Counted from the stretch's first letter, positions 8,541-17,844 are shown. The stretch: 40,584 nt of DNA from VMCP01 sp965655465 (GCA_965655465.1 CBFHGY010000012.1:1-40584), one strand, 5' to 3'. Numbers and translations are program-made. The notes: generated from the letters alone by a model not told the origin.

Positions 8541-8680
8541 TTCCTATTGTGAAGCATTATCATCCGGCGAATTCAACACAAGCGCATCAAAGATTCAGCT
8601 TCTTTTGGGGTTTCTTTCCAACCCGGTGCTAAAATCTAAATCATAGAATTTACTTTTGTACTAGCATCCATCATTCAACC
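8541..8680. other. Spacer between CPBP gene and cdsA
   Basis: A 140-base gap with no ORF, tRNA or strong hairpin visible. The only recognisable element is the cdsA promoter box near its end. Confidence 0.5.
8651..8658 (+). promoter_or_regulatory. -7 promoter box of cdsA
   Basis: TACTTTTG matches TAnnTTTG, 22 bases before the cdsA ATG. No TTG lies at the ideal upstream distance. Confidence 0.45.
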
Positions 8681-9625
8681 ATGCAATTAAATAACTTTTG
8701 GACACGAATTATTTCGGGAATAGGACTCATAATCATCACCTTTTATTTGTTCTATTTAGGGCCTTGGGGGCTTGCCCTTTTCGGTACGCTCATTTCAATT
8801 TTTGGGATGCACGAATACTTCCAATTAAAACAAAGTACCTATATGCGTTTAAATCGATTCACTATCGTTCAAAGCGCATTGATTGTATCGCTTACTCCCC
8901 TATATCCAATAAGCCTTCGTAGCAATTATTCCCAAAATCTCTTTTTAGATCCAATGGGGATTTTTATTGTATTTTGGTTTGCAATGGTATTAGGTGTTTG
9001 GCTTTTTCTGCAATTTAAAACGCCCGATTTCGCTCAAACATACCTGCATGCACATTTATATATAACGGCCCCGCTAATCATGTTACAACAATTGGCGCAA
9101 CCCCCAGTTAGCGGCGTTTATCAACCCTTAATACCCGTATTATTGATGGTTTTGGTTTGGTCTTCAGACTCCTGGGCTTATGTTTCTGGGAAATTATTTG
9201 GAAAACATAAACTCGCTCCGAGTATTTCTCCCGGCAAAACTTGGGAAGGTCTTATTGGGGGAAGTCTTTTAACGGCGTTAACCGGATTTCTTATCTCCTA
9301 CTACGTATTTACAGACTGGGTATCTCCAGAATTTCCCAAAGAAAAAATTGGCTATCCATTTCTGCAAATTTTAAGTCCTTGGGGCTGGATTTATACGGCT
9401 TTTTTAGGATTGCTTGTTGGAATTTTTGGAACCTTGGGTGATTTATATGAAAGTTCCTTAAAACGAAAGGCCGGCGTAAAAGACAGCGGAAATATCATAC
9501 CCGGACATGGTGGCGTATTGGATCGTTACGATGCCTTTTTGTTTGCGGTGGTAGTGATGTATGTTCTGGATAAATTTCATCCCCCCATCATCCATTTTCT
9601 AAAGAGCCAATGGGGATTTTATTAA
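8681..9625 (+). CDS. cdsA: Phosphatidate cytidylyltransferase
   Basis: Membrane enzyme that makes CDP-diacylglycerol from phosphatidic acid and CTP, the branch point to phosphatidylethanolamine and anionic phospholipids. The 314 residues contain about eight hydrophobic segments. The C-terminal signature is complete: SDSWAYVSGKLFGKHKLAPSISPGKTWEG mid-protein, and LKRKAGVKDSGNIIPGHGGVLDRYDA near the end, with the Asp-Arg-x-Asp metal/CTP site. The ATG at 8681 sits directly before the first membrane-proximal segment (MQLNNFWTRIISG). It is followed by the non-coding region before sucA. Confidence 0.96.
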   Translation: MQLNNFWTRIISGIGLIIITFYLFYLGPWGLALFGTLISIFGMHEYFQLKQSTYMRLNRFTIVQSALIVSLTPLYPISLRSNYSQNLFLDPMGIFIVFWFAMVLGVWLFLQFKTPDFAQTYLHAHLYITAPLIMLQQLAQPPVSGVYQPLIPVLLMVLVWSSDSWAYVSGKLFGKHKLAPSISPGKTWEGLIGGSLLTALTGFLISYYVFTDWVSPEFPKEKIGYPFLQILSPWGWIYTAFLGLLVGIFGTLGDLYESSLKRKAGVKDSGNIIPGHGGVLDRYDAFLFAVVVMYVLDKFHPPIIHFLKSQWGFY

Positions 9626-9723
9626 TATTACCAACTACTCGAAAGGGTGACTTTTCTTTAGTATAGAACGCCATTGGTTCTATAAAAGGAGGCAAGTTGC
9701 CGCCAACTTTACGCTGGACCATG

Positions 9724-9752
9724 TGAAATTTTGCAGTTATTGCAAAATTTCA
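9724..9752. repeat. Perfect 12-bp inverted repeat
   Basis: TGAAATTTTGCA (9724-9735), loop GTTAT, TGCAAAATTTCA (9741-9752). Six T follow only after a further eight bases (9761-9766). It could be a weak terminator after cdsA or a protein-binding palindrome. Confidence 0.65.
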
Positions 9753-9772
9753 ATAGATAATTTTTTACAAAA

Positions 9773-9906
9773 ATTGCAATTCCGTTCCGCTTCGATTTCT
9801 CTGAATAACTTAACTTTTAAAGGGTACCTATTTGTTTGAAAAACTCCGATTAAATAGCCTATAAACATTAGATATTCATTGCAATTCCATTCCGCTTGGA
9901 TTTCCC
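9773..9906 (+). repeat. Degenerate 29-base direct repeat, two copies
   Basis: Copies at 9773-9801 and 9878-9906 share 26 of 29 bases, beginning ATTGCAATTCC and continuing through TTCCGCTT; similarity fades after that. The period is 105 bases. No third copy was noticed in the window. Confidence 0.6.
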
Positions 9907-9995
9907 AAAGAAATAAAATTTTAAGCCCCTTGTCCGCTGTAAATTACATGTGTCGATTTTTACATTTCAAAATAGGCGTTAAGGTTCAAATGAAG

Positions 9996-10003
9996 TATTT
10001 TTG
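9996..10003 (+). promoter_or_regulatory. -7 promoter box of sucA
   Basis: TATTTTTG matches TAnnTTTG, 15 bases before the sucA ATG; predicted leader about 9 bases. No clear TTG at the expected distance upstream. Confidence 0.5.
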
Positions 10004-10018
10004 CGCTAATTAGAAATC

Positions 10019-12730
10019 ATGAGTCCCGATACCTCTTATATTCATAACGCCGACCCGTCGGCCATAGATCAATTGTACCAACAGTATCAAACCGACAAAG
10101 AAAGCGTAGACTTTGGATGGCGTAAATTTTTTGAAGGATTCGATTTAGGAAGCGAAAAATATGCGAGCGGTGGCGCCGTAAGTGAAGATGCCGTAAACGA
10201 AATCAAAGTTCTAAATTTGATCCACGGATACCGCCAACGCGGACATTTATTTTCCAAAACCAACCCCATCAGACAACGCCGGAATTATACGCCTACTCTG
10301 GATATTGAGAATTTTGGACTTACTTCAGCAAACCTGAATACTACCTTTAACGCCGGAATAGAGCTTGGAATTGGACCCGCTAAACTTTCCGATATCATTG
10401 CTAAATTACAAAAAACCTATTGCAACAGTATTGGTTGCGAATTTAGTTATATCAGGGATCCCAAAAGACGTCAGTGGTTGCAAGATCGTTTTGAGCAAAC
10501 AGAAAATACGCCACAACTTAGCAGTAATGAAAAACGTCATTTCCTAGAGAAAATCAATCAAGCTACTGTTTTTGAAAACTTCCTCCATAAGAAATATATA
10601 GGTCAAAAACGATTTTCACTAGAGGGCTTAGAAGCCTTAATCCCAGCCTTAGATGCGGTAATTCAATACGGCGCTGAACTCGATGTTGAGGAGTTTGTAA
10701 TCGGAATGGCCCACCGCGGTCGTTTAAATGTTTTGGCGAATATTTTCAATAAAACGTATAGTCAAATTTTCTCCGAATTTGAGGGAAAAGTGTTTCAAGG
10801 TGGTGACTTCGATGATTTCGAAGGTGATGTTAAGTACCACCTAGGATATAGCACCGATGTAATTACGGCTACCCAGAAAAAGGTACATTTACGCTTAGCT
10901 GACAACCCTTCCCACTTGGAAGCGGTAAATCCTGTAGTTAAAGGTTTAGTTCGTGCTAAACTCGACAATAAATATAATAACAACGTAGATAAAATCTGTC
11001 CAATTTTGATTCATGGAGATGCTGCAATCGCCGGACAAGGAATCATGTACGAAATTGTGCAAATGAGCGGTTTAGATGCCTATTATGTAGGTGGAACCAT
11101 GCATATCGTAACCAATAATCAGATAGGTTTCACTACCAATTATTTAGACGCGCGTACTTCAACCTACTGCACGGATGTCGCCAAAGTTACCCTATGTCCT
11201 GTTTTACACGTTAATGCCGACGATATCGAAGCGGTTGTTCATGCCGTTAAATTGGCAATGGCATATCGCAATGAATTTAATTCAGACGTATTTATTGATT
11301 TATTAGGATACCGCAAATACGGCCATAATGAAGGCGATGAACCTCGTTTCACTCAGCCCGATTTATACAAGCTAATTGATAAACACCCCAACCCGAGAGA
11401 AGTTTATAAGGAGCAACTAATGTCACGCGGTGAGATAGATGCAGCCATTGCTACTGAAATGGAGGCCAAATTTAAAGATCTTCTCCAGGAGAAATTAGAA
11501 GAGGCCAAAGGCACCTATGTACCCGAACCCTCCGCAGTTCCTAATACCTGGGAGGGGTATCAGCATGCTAATGCCAAAACCATTCAAGAGAAAGCACATA
11601 CTGCCGTTGCCGCAGATATTATTGTTTCATTAGGGGAGAAAATCAGTTATATCCCCGCTGAAAACGCTCCAATTAAAAAGGTTCAAAATCTGTTTAACGA
11701 TCGCGCAAAAATGATTAAAACAGGCACCATAGATTGGGCTATGGGTGAATTATTAGCCTATGCAACCTTGTTGAATGAAGGACATAATGTTCGTTTGGTC
11801 GGTCAGGATGTTGAACGTGGAACCTTTTCTCACCGTCATGCCGTAGTTAAAAGTGAAGACGGTACTCAGGAATATACTCCATTAAATCACCTTTCCGATG
11901 AACAAGGAAAAATGCATGTTTACAACTCCTTATTGAGTGAGTATGCAGCACTTGGATTTGAATATGGATACAGTACCACTACACCCAAAGATTTAACGTT
12001 GTGGGAAGCGCAATTTGGTGATTTCTCTAACGGTGCTCAGATTATTATTGATCAGTTTATCTCTTCGGCGGAAGCTAAATGGAGTAAATTCAGTGGATTA
12101 ACCTTGTTACTTCCACATGGTTCTGAAGGACAAGGGCCTGAACACAGTTCAGCCCGTCCAGAGCGATTCTTGCAATTGTGTGCAGGTTCAAATATGCAAG
12201 TGGTGAATTGCACTACCCCCGCGAACTATTTCCATGCGTTAAGACGTCAATTGAAACGTAATTTTTCCATTCCGTTGATTGTTATGACTCCTAAGAGTTT
12301 GTTGCGACACCCTAAATGTGTAAGTGCAATTTCTGAATTAAGCGAAGGTCAATTCCAAGAGCTCATTATGGATACCCTAGTTACTAAAAATGCGCGCAAG
12401 GTATTATTCTGTTCGGGTAAAGTGTATTACGACTTACTAGAACACCGTGAAACCGAACAAATTAAAGACGTAGCGATTATCCGAATAGAACAATTATATC
12501 CATTACCAGAATGGTTAATTTCCGAAGTATTCGAACAACATAAAGATGCAGAATTTGCGTGGGTACAAGAAGAGCCAATGAACCAAGGAGCTTGGTTGCA
12601 TTTACATCGCTATGAATTCCCGAAACCCTTGAAATACTACGGACGTCGCAGCAGCGCAAGTCCGGCTACTGGATTCAAGAAAGTGCACGACAGCGAACAA
12701 GCGAGTATTGTTACTTCCGCATTTTTATAA
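10019..12730 (+). CDS. sucA: 2-oxoglutarate dehydrogenase E1 component
   Basis: Thiamine-diphosphate-dependent E1 of the TCA-cycle 2-oxoglutarate dehydrogenase complex: it decarboxylates 2-oxoglutarate and succinylates the E2 lipoyl group. The 903 residues match E. coli SucA in length. Order: N-terminal E2-contact domain (SAIDQLYQQYQTDKESVDFGWRKFFEGF), EEFVIGMAHRGRLNVL, NPSHLEAVNPVVKG, the TPP-binding HGDAAIAGQG...NNQIGFTT region, GDEPRFTQP, and a C-terminal transketolase-like half (VRLVGQDVERGTFSHRHAV, EAQFGDFSNGAQIIIDQF, LPHGSEGQGPEHSSARPERFLQL). It has no E2-like catalytic domain, so it is not of the actinobacterial Kgd type. The usual partner sucB is not adjacent; the E2 at 31645 looks like pyruvate dehydrogenase E2. 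Start ATG at 10019. Confidence 0.97.
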   Translation: MSPDTSYIHNADPSAIDQLYQQYQTDKESVDFGWRKFFEGFDLGSEKYASGGAVSEDAVNEIKVLNLIHGYRQRGHLFSKTNPIRQRRNYTPTLDIENFGLTSANLNTTFNAGIELGIGPAKLSDIIAKLQKTYCNSIGCEFSYIRDPKRRQWLQDRFEQTENTPQLSSNEKRHFLEKINQATVFENFLHKKYIGQKRFSLEGLEALIPALDAVIQYGAELDVEEFVIGMAHRGRLNVLANIFNKTYSQIFSEFEGKVFQGGDFDDFEGDVKYHLGYSTDVITATQKKVHLRLADNPSHLEAVNPVVKGLVRAKLDNKYNNNVDKICPILIHGDAAIAGQGIMYEIVQMSGLDAYYVGGTMHIVTNNQIGFTTNYLDARTSTYCTDVAKVTLCPVLHVNADDIEAVVHAVKLAMAYRNEFNSDVFIDLLGYRKYGHNEGDEPRFTQPDLYKLIDKHPNPREVYKEQLMSRGEIDAAIATEMEAKFKDLLQEKLEEAKGTYVPEPSAVPNTWEGYQHANAKTIQEKAHTAVAADIIVSLGEKISYIPAENAPIKKVQNLFNDRAKMIKTGTIDWAMGELLAYATLLNEGHNVRLVGQDVERGTFSHRHAVVKSEDGTQEYTPLNHLSDEQGKMHVYNSLLSEYAALGFEYGYSTTTPKDLTLWEAQFGDFSNGAQIIIDQFISSAEAKWSKFSGLTLLLPHGSEGQGPEHSSARPERFLQLCAGSNMQVVNCTTPANYFHALRRQLKRNFSIPLIVMTPKSLLRHPKCVSAISELSEGQFQELIMDTLVTKNARKVLFCSGKVYYDLLEHRETEQIKDVAIIRIEQLYPLPEWLISEVFEQHKDAEFAWVQEEPMNQGAWLHLHRYEFPKPLKYYGRRSSASPATGFKKVHDSEQASIVTSAFL

Positions 12731-12742
12731 TTTAGGGAATTA

Positions 12743-12776
12743 TCTATCGCGGCTGATTGTGTATCGCCGCGATAGA
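12743..12776. terminator. Hairpin between convergent sucA and rlmD
   Basis: An 11-bp perfect stem TCTATCGCGGC / GCCGCGATAGA (12743-12753, 12766-12776) with a 12-base loop, 12 bases after the sucA stop. Neither side has a strong T run, so termination is inferred from position between convergent genes. Confidence 0.55.
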
Positions 12777-12795
12777 AAAGTCCGCTGTACCAACA

Positions 12796-14199
12796 TTAAA
12801 TACGCTCCAATAAAGCCACGTTTTCTACGTGGTGTGTGTGTGGAAACATATCCACTGGCTGAATCTTTATCAACTTATAATACTCCTGCATCGCCTTTAA
12901 ATCGCGCGCTTGTGTGGCAGGGTTGCAACTCACATATACAATCTTAGAAGCACCTGATTCGTTTATACGTGCAACCACGTCGGGGTGCATGCCTTCTCTT
13001 GGGGGATCCGTGATAATCACATCGGGATTTCCATGCTTGTCAAAAATAGCCTGTGTAAATACATCCTTCATATCTCCGGCATAAAAATGTGCATTCTCTA
13101 CCCCATTGTTGGCAGCATTTATTTTTGCATCTTCAATGGCCCCTTCTACATATTCAATACCCACTAGAGACTTTGCTCCCTCCGAAACGTAAATGGCAAT
13201 ACTTCCTGTACCTGTATATAAATCGTATACATTCTCTTCCCCTGTGAGGCCGGCAAATTCTTTGGTAATATCGTACAAACTTGTTGCTTGCAGGGTATTT
13301 GTTTGAAAGAAACTTAAAGGCTGAATAATATACGTATAGTTCCCTAATTGTTCGGTTAAATAGGGCGCTCCCGAAAAGTTCAATACCTCACAACCTTGCA
13401 TACTATCGTTCATTTTCGCATTCACGATATAGTTCAGAGAAACCACCTTGTTAAAATGCGTTTGAATATGACTCAATACCGATTCGATTACGTCCGTATG
13501 GTCTTCATAAAATGCCACAACAATCATCCATTCGTCTTTTTCATTGCAGCGGAACATGACGTTTCGCATAAGGCCCTCATGTTTTTGGATATCGTGAAAA
13601 GAAATTCCATGATCATCGCAAAAGGCTTTTATGCTTCGCTGGATTTGATTTACATAATCAGGCATCAAATAACAGGCTTCTATATCTAACAGTTGGCTAA
13701 ACTGACCAGGTATATGAAAACCTAAGGCCCGAGGCCGAGGAGTATCATCGCCCTTTACATAATCGATCATCCAAGCCCGTTCGCTAAACGTTAACTCCAA
13801 TTTATTGCGATAAGCTTGCGTTTTCTGACTGCCTTTTATTGGAATAACCTCAAATCCCTGAATGCCTCCTATTCGCTCAATGGCATCAATGACTTGTTGT
13901 TGCTTAAATTCCAATTGGTTCTCATAAGGGATATGCTGCCATTTACAGCCCCCACAATGGGTAAAATAAGGACAAAAAGGATTTACACGTTGCTCTGACT
14001 TCTGATGAAAGTGAATAATTTGTCCCTCTTGGAAGTTTTTCTTTTTCTTAACTATCCGAACATCAACAATATCACCAGGAGCTGCATATTTTACAAAAAT
14101 AACCTGATTTTCATGCCTACCAATGGCATACCCTTCAGCGGCGATACTTGTAATTTCAAGTCCTTCAATAACCTTTATAAGCTTGTGCTTTCGACCCAT
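12796..14199 (-). CDS. rlmD: 23S rRNA (uracil-C5)-methyltransferase, RlmD type
   Basis: SAM-dependent RNA methyltransferase of the TrmA/RumA family; RlmD methylates U1939 of 23S rRNA. The 467-residue protein begins with a TRAM domain (residues ~10-65). The [4Fe-4S] cluster motif follows: Cys76, Cys82, Cys85 in CPYFTHCGGC, with a fourth Cys in DIEACYL. The methyltransferase core has VYDLYTGTGSIAIYV (SAM motif), ITDPPREGMHPDVV and the catalytic Cys in YVSCNPATQARDL. Bacteroidota paralogues modify different uridines, so the exact target (U1939 or U747) is inference. The ATG at 14199 lies nine bases after the stop of the upstream thioredoxin-like gene. It is the last gene of a six-gene run that begins at 21560. 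Confidence 0.92.
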   Translation of the reverse strand: MGRKHKLIKVIEGLEITSIAAEGYAIGRHENQVIFVKYAAPGDIVDVRIVKKKKNFQEGQIIHFHQKSEQRVNPFCPYFTHCGGCKWQHIPYENQLEFKQQQVIDAIERIGGIQGFEVIPIKGSQKTQAYRNKLELTFSERAWMIDYVKGDDTPRPRALGFHIPGQFSQLLDIEACYLMPDYVNQIQRSIKAFCDDHGISFHDIQKHEGLMRNVMFRCNEKDEWMIVVAFYEDHTDVIESVLSHIQTHFNKVVSLNYIVNAKMNDSMQGCEVLNFSGAPYLTEQLGNYTYIIQPLSFFQTNTLQATSLYDITKEFAGLTGEENVYDLYTGTGSIAIYVSEGAKSLVGIEYVEGAIEDAKINAANNGVENAHFYAGDMKDVFTQAIFDKHGNPDVIITDPPREGMHPDVVARINESGASKIVYVSCNPATQARDLKAMQEYYKLIKIQPVDMFPHTHHVENVALLERI

Positions 14200-14208
14200 T
14201 GGGCGAAA

Positions 14209-14745
14209 TTACGATTTCTTTCCCTTAGCCAAATCCAAAAGGCCAGAAAAATCATTGGGAGGTAAAAATCCAGGCTGTACAAATCGATCGTTATCAGCTG
14301 CTGGATTTGGCCAAAAAATAGTAGTGGGAAATCCCGTTACCGTGCCATTTCCCAGGAATTGTAACAATTCATTTCCTCGCCACTTTTTATCTTTGAAAGA
14401 ATACATTGTTTCTAATTCTGGATTGAGTTTTACGCAAATAAAAGATTCGTTAAGTTTTGCAATTATCGCAGGATCGGCATAGGTTTTGCGATCCATCACC
14501 TTGCACCATCCACACCAATCTGTATACGCATCAACCAGCAATACTTTTCCCTCACTTACGGCCTTTGCATAACCTTCTTCGAAGGAATACCATTTCAAAC
14601 CCTCTTCTTGTGGTGCCAATTCGTTGGCAAAACGAGATTCTTGGCTAAATATTGTATTATCTGTTGCACGAACTCGGTTATTACCTGCGGCTAGAACCGT
14701 TCCCAATATGGCAATAATGCCTGTTATTACAATTGTCTTTTTCAT
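14209..14745 (-). CDS. Exported thioredoxin-like protein (CGWC)
   Basis: A 178-residue protein with an N-terminal signal or anchor segment (KKTIVITGIIAILGTVLAAG) and a thioredoxin fold. The active site is Cys78-Gly-Trp-Cys81 in YTDWCGWCKVMDRKTYADP, and the cis-Pro is in VTGFPTTIFW. The motif order matches the thioredoxin_7/DUF255-like family (DsbD gamma-like or SoxW-like), which works in the periplasm on disulfides. The partner is unknown. It sits 25 bases after nadC and nine bases before rlmD. The Cys-containing T9SS and TonB-receptor products upstream in the run are possible clients, but that is inference. Start ATG at 14745. Confidence 0.88.
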   Translation of the reverse strand: MKKTIVITGIIAILGTVLAAGNNRVRATDNTIFSQESRFANELAPQEEGLKWYSFEEGYAKAVSEGKVLLVDAYTDWCGWCKVMDRKTYADPAIIAKLNESFICVKLNPELETMYSFKDKKWRGNELLQFLGNGTVTGFPTTIFWPNPAADNDRFVQPGFLPPNDFSGLLDLAKGKKS

Positions 14746-14770
14746 ATCTCTAATTCAATAAAATCAAAAA

Positions 14771-15628
14771 TCATACCATAAGTTTCGTTTTGAAACTTAT
14801 ATCTAGGGCTTTGACCGAATGGGTTAAAGCACCTACACTAATATAATTAACGCCTGTTAACGCATAATCGTATATGGTTTCGGAGGAAATCCCACCGCTG
14901 GCTTCCGTTTCAGCCGCATTACCCACTAATGAAACCGCTTCTTTACAGAGCTCTGGACTGAAGTTGTCGAACATAATACGATCTACTTTATGGTCTAAAG
15001 CTTGTTTTACTTCGATTAAATTCCGAGTTTCCACCTCTATCTTTAAATCCAATCCCTGACTCTTGAGATATTCCCGAGTACGTGTTACCGCAATATCAAT
15101 ACCCCCTGCAGAATCCACATGATTGTCTTTGAGCATAATCATATCATAGAGGCCCATACGATGATTTTCCGCACCACCCATTCGCACTGCCCACTTTTCG
15201 AGTAACCGAAGCCCCGGAGTGGTTTTCCGAGTATCTAACAGCGTAAGACCGGTTCCTTTCACTTTTTCAACCAATTCTCGCGTTTGGGTAGCAATACCGG
15301 AGAGTCGTTGCATTAGGTTCAACATCAATCGCTCTCCCTTTAATAGGGAATGAGCAGACCCAATTGCTTCAGCTAATAAAGTTCCCTTCGTATAAAACGC
15401 ACCATCACTCGCGTAACAGGTAAAACGAACATCAGGATCTAAGTAAGAAAATAGGGCCACCGCCAACTCCAACCCCGCTAATACTCCATCTTCCTTAAAC
15501 AATAAACGCGAAGATGCTTGCGTACCTGGAGCAATAGAGGCCAAGGAGGAATGGTCTCCAGAACCAATATCCTCCTTGAGCCACAAATCAAAATGAACGT
15601 GCCATTCTGAATCTTTAAAATCAATCAT
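14771..15628 (-). CDS. nadC: Quinolinate phosphoribosyltransferase (nicotinate-nucleotide pyrophosphorylase)
   Basis: Converts quinolinate and PRPP to nicotinate mononucleotide, CO2 and pyrophosphate in de novo NAD synthesis. The 285 residues match the family. Motifs include LKEDIGSGDHSS (N-terminal), LLKGERLMLNLMQRLSGIATQT, the substrate-binding LLDTRKTTPGLRLLEKWAVRMGGAENHRMGLYDMIMLKDNH block, IEVETRNLIEVKQAL, IMFDNFSPE, EASGGIS and ISVGALTHSVKALDISFK. The start ATG overlaps the stop of the upstream nuclease gene by one base (TAATG), so the two are translationally coupled. nadA and nadB are not in the window; finding nadC inside a surface-nuclease operon is unusual. Confidence 0.96.
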   Translation of the reverse strand: MIDFKDSEWHVHFDLWLKEDIGSGDHSSLASIAPGTQASSRLLFKEDGVLAGLELAVALFSYLDPDVRFTCYASDGAFYTKGTLLAEAIGSAHSLLKGERLMLNLMQRLSGIATQTRELVEKVKGTGLTLLDTRKTTPGLRLLEKWAVRMGGAENHRMGLYDMIMLKDNHVDSAGGIDIAVTRTREYLKSQGLDLKIEVETRNLIEVKQALDHKVDRIMFDNFSPELCKEAVSLVGNAAETEASGGISSETIYDYALTGVNYISVGALTHSVKALDISFKTKLMV

Positions 15629-17832
15629 TAAGGCTTAATTAAGGTTCTCGCAGCCGTTCTTCCTGAATCGGTTCTTACCAAAATCAAATACGACCCACTT
15701 GCTAGTTGAGAAGCATCCATCCGAATACCTGTTTCACGAGTTTGATTCATTATTAACGTGCGTTCGTAAAAATCAATTACGTAAATACTTACAGATTCGC
15801 CATTAAATTCACTTAAATCAATCTCGAAATTGTCAACCGCCGGATTTGGAAACACCTTTATTTCCGCATTCTGAATTGTAATATTTCTTCCAGGAATAGA
15901 ATCGGTAAAACCACATGCTTTTCCATCGGGAACGTGTTTCATCAGGGTAAAATCGATATAACAAGCCCAATCGGGATTGTCCACAAATGGGTTTCGATTT
16001 CCTTGTACGCTTTCTTGAGCTATATATTCATGACGGGCGATTTCCCAAGCACTTGGTGGGAAATCTTTATTCCACTTCTTAAGGATTTCTTGATATTGTA
16101 ACTCATTAACCAACATATTGGATGTTGGCAACGTAAATGCAAATTCAGAAGTATTGTAGGCCGCACATGCATAAAAATTGGCTCTTGCTGCGATCCCTTT
16201 TGCAAAATCACGAGGTTCATAGCAGTATATACCATCTTTATTGCGACCAAATTTCCCGCTATAAAAGGTAGTACTCACATCCACAACTTCATCTAATGGA
16301 TAATTACTTCTCACCGCATTCGCCTTATCTTGATGCACCGTATATAACAAATGTAGGTCACTGTAATTAGGTTCGTTTTCACTAACCTTTGTCATGTAAG
16401 ATTGAGGATAGCAATGCTCTCTAGACATTACGGAATGGCTAAATGGAGGTTCATATAGATAAGGGAACCCGGTATAAAATCCGTTTACTATTTTTTTATT
16501 TTCTGTGGTATCTCTTGCTTCAAATTGTTCAATAACATAGGAGGCATAATTGCTGTAATAGATGCGCCTGTGAGGATTAATAAGTGTATAAATATCTTGC
16601 ACAAAATTTGGGCTTGTTGCAGAAACGGTAGAATAATACGGACCTGGATTCAATCCTGGCGTCGTTATATTGGCTTCTAAAGGATTTACGGTCAAATAAT
16701 TGGTATAAGCACCGTAGCCATTATATGCAAAAACGCGAATGTAATACGTCGTGTTGGCCACCGTATTGTCAAAATCAATTCCCGTATTGATGTCACCGGC
16801 TAAAATAACCCGAGATTTCCCAATATATTCCCCTCTTTGATAACTCTTACCATCTTCAGGTATATCCGTAGAATTACCTACAGAAGCCAAAATCAAATAA
16901 TGTTCCGCATCACTCTTGTCAAAGGAACCCGACATGCGAAATGCCTTTGCATCAATCTGTAGGTTTTGTGCTTGACTTTTAGGCTCACTTGCCGTCGAAC
17001 CTTTAATGGTACTAAATTCCAATTCAAAACTAGGGTAATCAATATCATTGGAAGAAATAGTCAATTTCGCTCCAAAACTTCCATTACTTTGCGCATTCAA
17101 TCTTATTTCAACCTCTTTGCTAGCACCAGACGCGATATTAAATGGAGCGCTGGTTAAAACAGTAAAATCATCTGACTGAGACCCTGATAATTGTAAGGTA
17201 CTCACGGTTAAATCATTTTTGGTTCCTTTATTTCTAATATTGAAAACAATTAAAGTATCATTACCGGTGTTCACAGAACCTGTGTGAATCTGTGTGGTAT
17301 TGTTATAACTTACTTGAATTTCGGGATTTTCACTTGGAGCTTGGGGTCTCACTGAAAAATCATCAATAGCCAAATTAAATCCTGAAGCTTTTTTGGTATA
17401 ATAAATTCTCAAATAACGAGAATTGGCGTTAACACGCACAAAATAATAGGTAGCCTTATTTGGAATATCGTTGACAAATTCTTTCAAATTAGACCAATTA
17501 ACGCCGTCAATGCTTTCATCAACAGAAACTTCCCCTTGCCAAGGTGCACCTGTAGAGGTACCGGCTAAATAAAAAGAAACCGTATCTGCTTTACCCGACC
17601 AATTTGCCAATGCATATTCACCTGTAACGTCTAAACGTAAGGCAAAAGGCGCGCTATTTATTAAACTGGTTAGAGAATAGGTTTTGTTACCCGTGCCCTG
17701 TTCTGCGGAAAAACCCGTTGGGGTTACCGCGCCATCCATATCCCAAAACATGGGTAAGGTTCCTTGGGAAAATAAAGTTCCCATTTGAGCCACCAAGGCT
17801 GTTGCAAAAATTGCAATTTTTCTAATTTTCAT
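15628..17832 (-). CDS. T9SS-exported endonuclease I family nuclease
   Basis: A 734-residue multidomain secreted nuclease. Order: signal peptide (~1-22), beta-sandwich (~25-165), a choice-of-anchor D/ASPM-like module (ENPEIQVSYN to LEFSTI, ~170-277), a fibronectin-III-like module (~285-395), an endonuclease I (EndA/Vvn family) domain (~405-640), and a T9SS type A sorting domain (VFPNPAVDNFEIDL to the end). The nuclease signatures are intact: SREHCYPQSYM with Glu472-His473, and YSDLHLLYTVHQDKANAVRSNYPL with Asn505, matching the catalytic His/Glu and metal-binding Asn of EndoI nucleases, which cut DNA and often RNA without sequence preference. It lies 12 bases after the TonB receptor and overlaps nadC by one base. 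Confidence 0.93.
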   Translation of the reverse strand: MKIRKIAIFATALVAQMGTLFSQGTLPMFWDMDGAVTPTGFSAEQGTGNKTYSLTSLINSAPFALRLDVTGEYALANWSGKADTVSFYLAGTSTGAPWQGEVSVDESIDGVNWSNLKEFVNDIPNKATYYFVRVNANSRYLRIYYTKKASGFNLAIDDFSVRPQAPSENPEIQVSYNNTTQIHTGSVNTGNDTLIVFNIRNKGTKNDLTVSTLQLSGSQSDDFTVLTSAPFNIASGASKEVEIRLNAQSNGSFGAKLTISSNDIDYPSFELEFSTIKGSTASEPKSQAQNLQIDAKAFRMSGSFDKSDAEHYLILASVGNSTDIPEDGKSYQRGEYIGKSRVILAGDINTGIDFDNTVANTTYYIRVFAYNGYGAYTNYLTVNPLEANITTPGLNPGPYYSTVSATSPNFVQDIYTLINPHRRIYYSNYASYVIEQFEARDTTENKKIVNGFYTGFPYLYEPPFSHSVMSREHCYPQSYMTKVSENEPNYSDLHLLYTVHQDKANAVRSNYPLDEVVDVSTTFYSGKFGRNKDGIYCYEPRDFAKGIAARANFYACAAYNTSEFAFTLPTSNMLVNELQYQEILKKWNKDFPPSAWEIARHEYIAQESVQGNRNPFVDNPDWACYIDFTLMKHVPDGKACGFTDSIPGRNITIQNAEIKVFPNPAVDNFEIDLSEFNGESVSIYVIDFYERTLIMNQTRETGIRMDASQLASGSYLILVRTDSGRTAARTLIKP

Positions 17833-17844
17833 TGTTTGTATTTT

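Larger units (their letters stand above)
9626..10018. other. 393-base non-coding region with hairpins and repeats
   Basis: No convincing ORF or tRNA. It holds, in order, an 8-bp hairpin TATAGAAC/GTTCTATA (9662-9684), a 6-bp hairpin AAGTTG/CAACTT near 9694-9709, a perfect 12-bp hairpin (9724-9752), a degenerate 29-base direct repeat spaced 105 bases apart, and the sucA promoter box. The first hairpins may end cdsA transcription, but none has a directly adjoining T run. The region looks like a decayed insertion or a duplicated regulatory segment; I cannot tell which. Confidence 0.6.
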
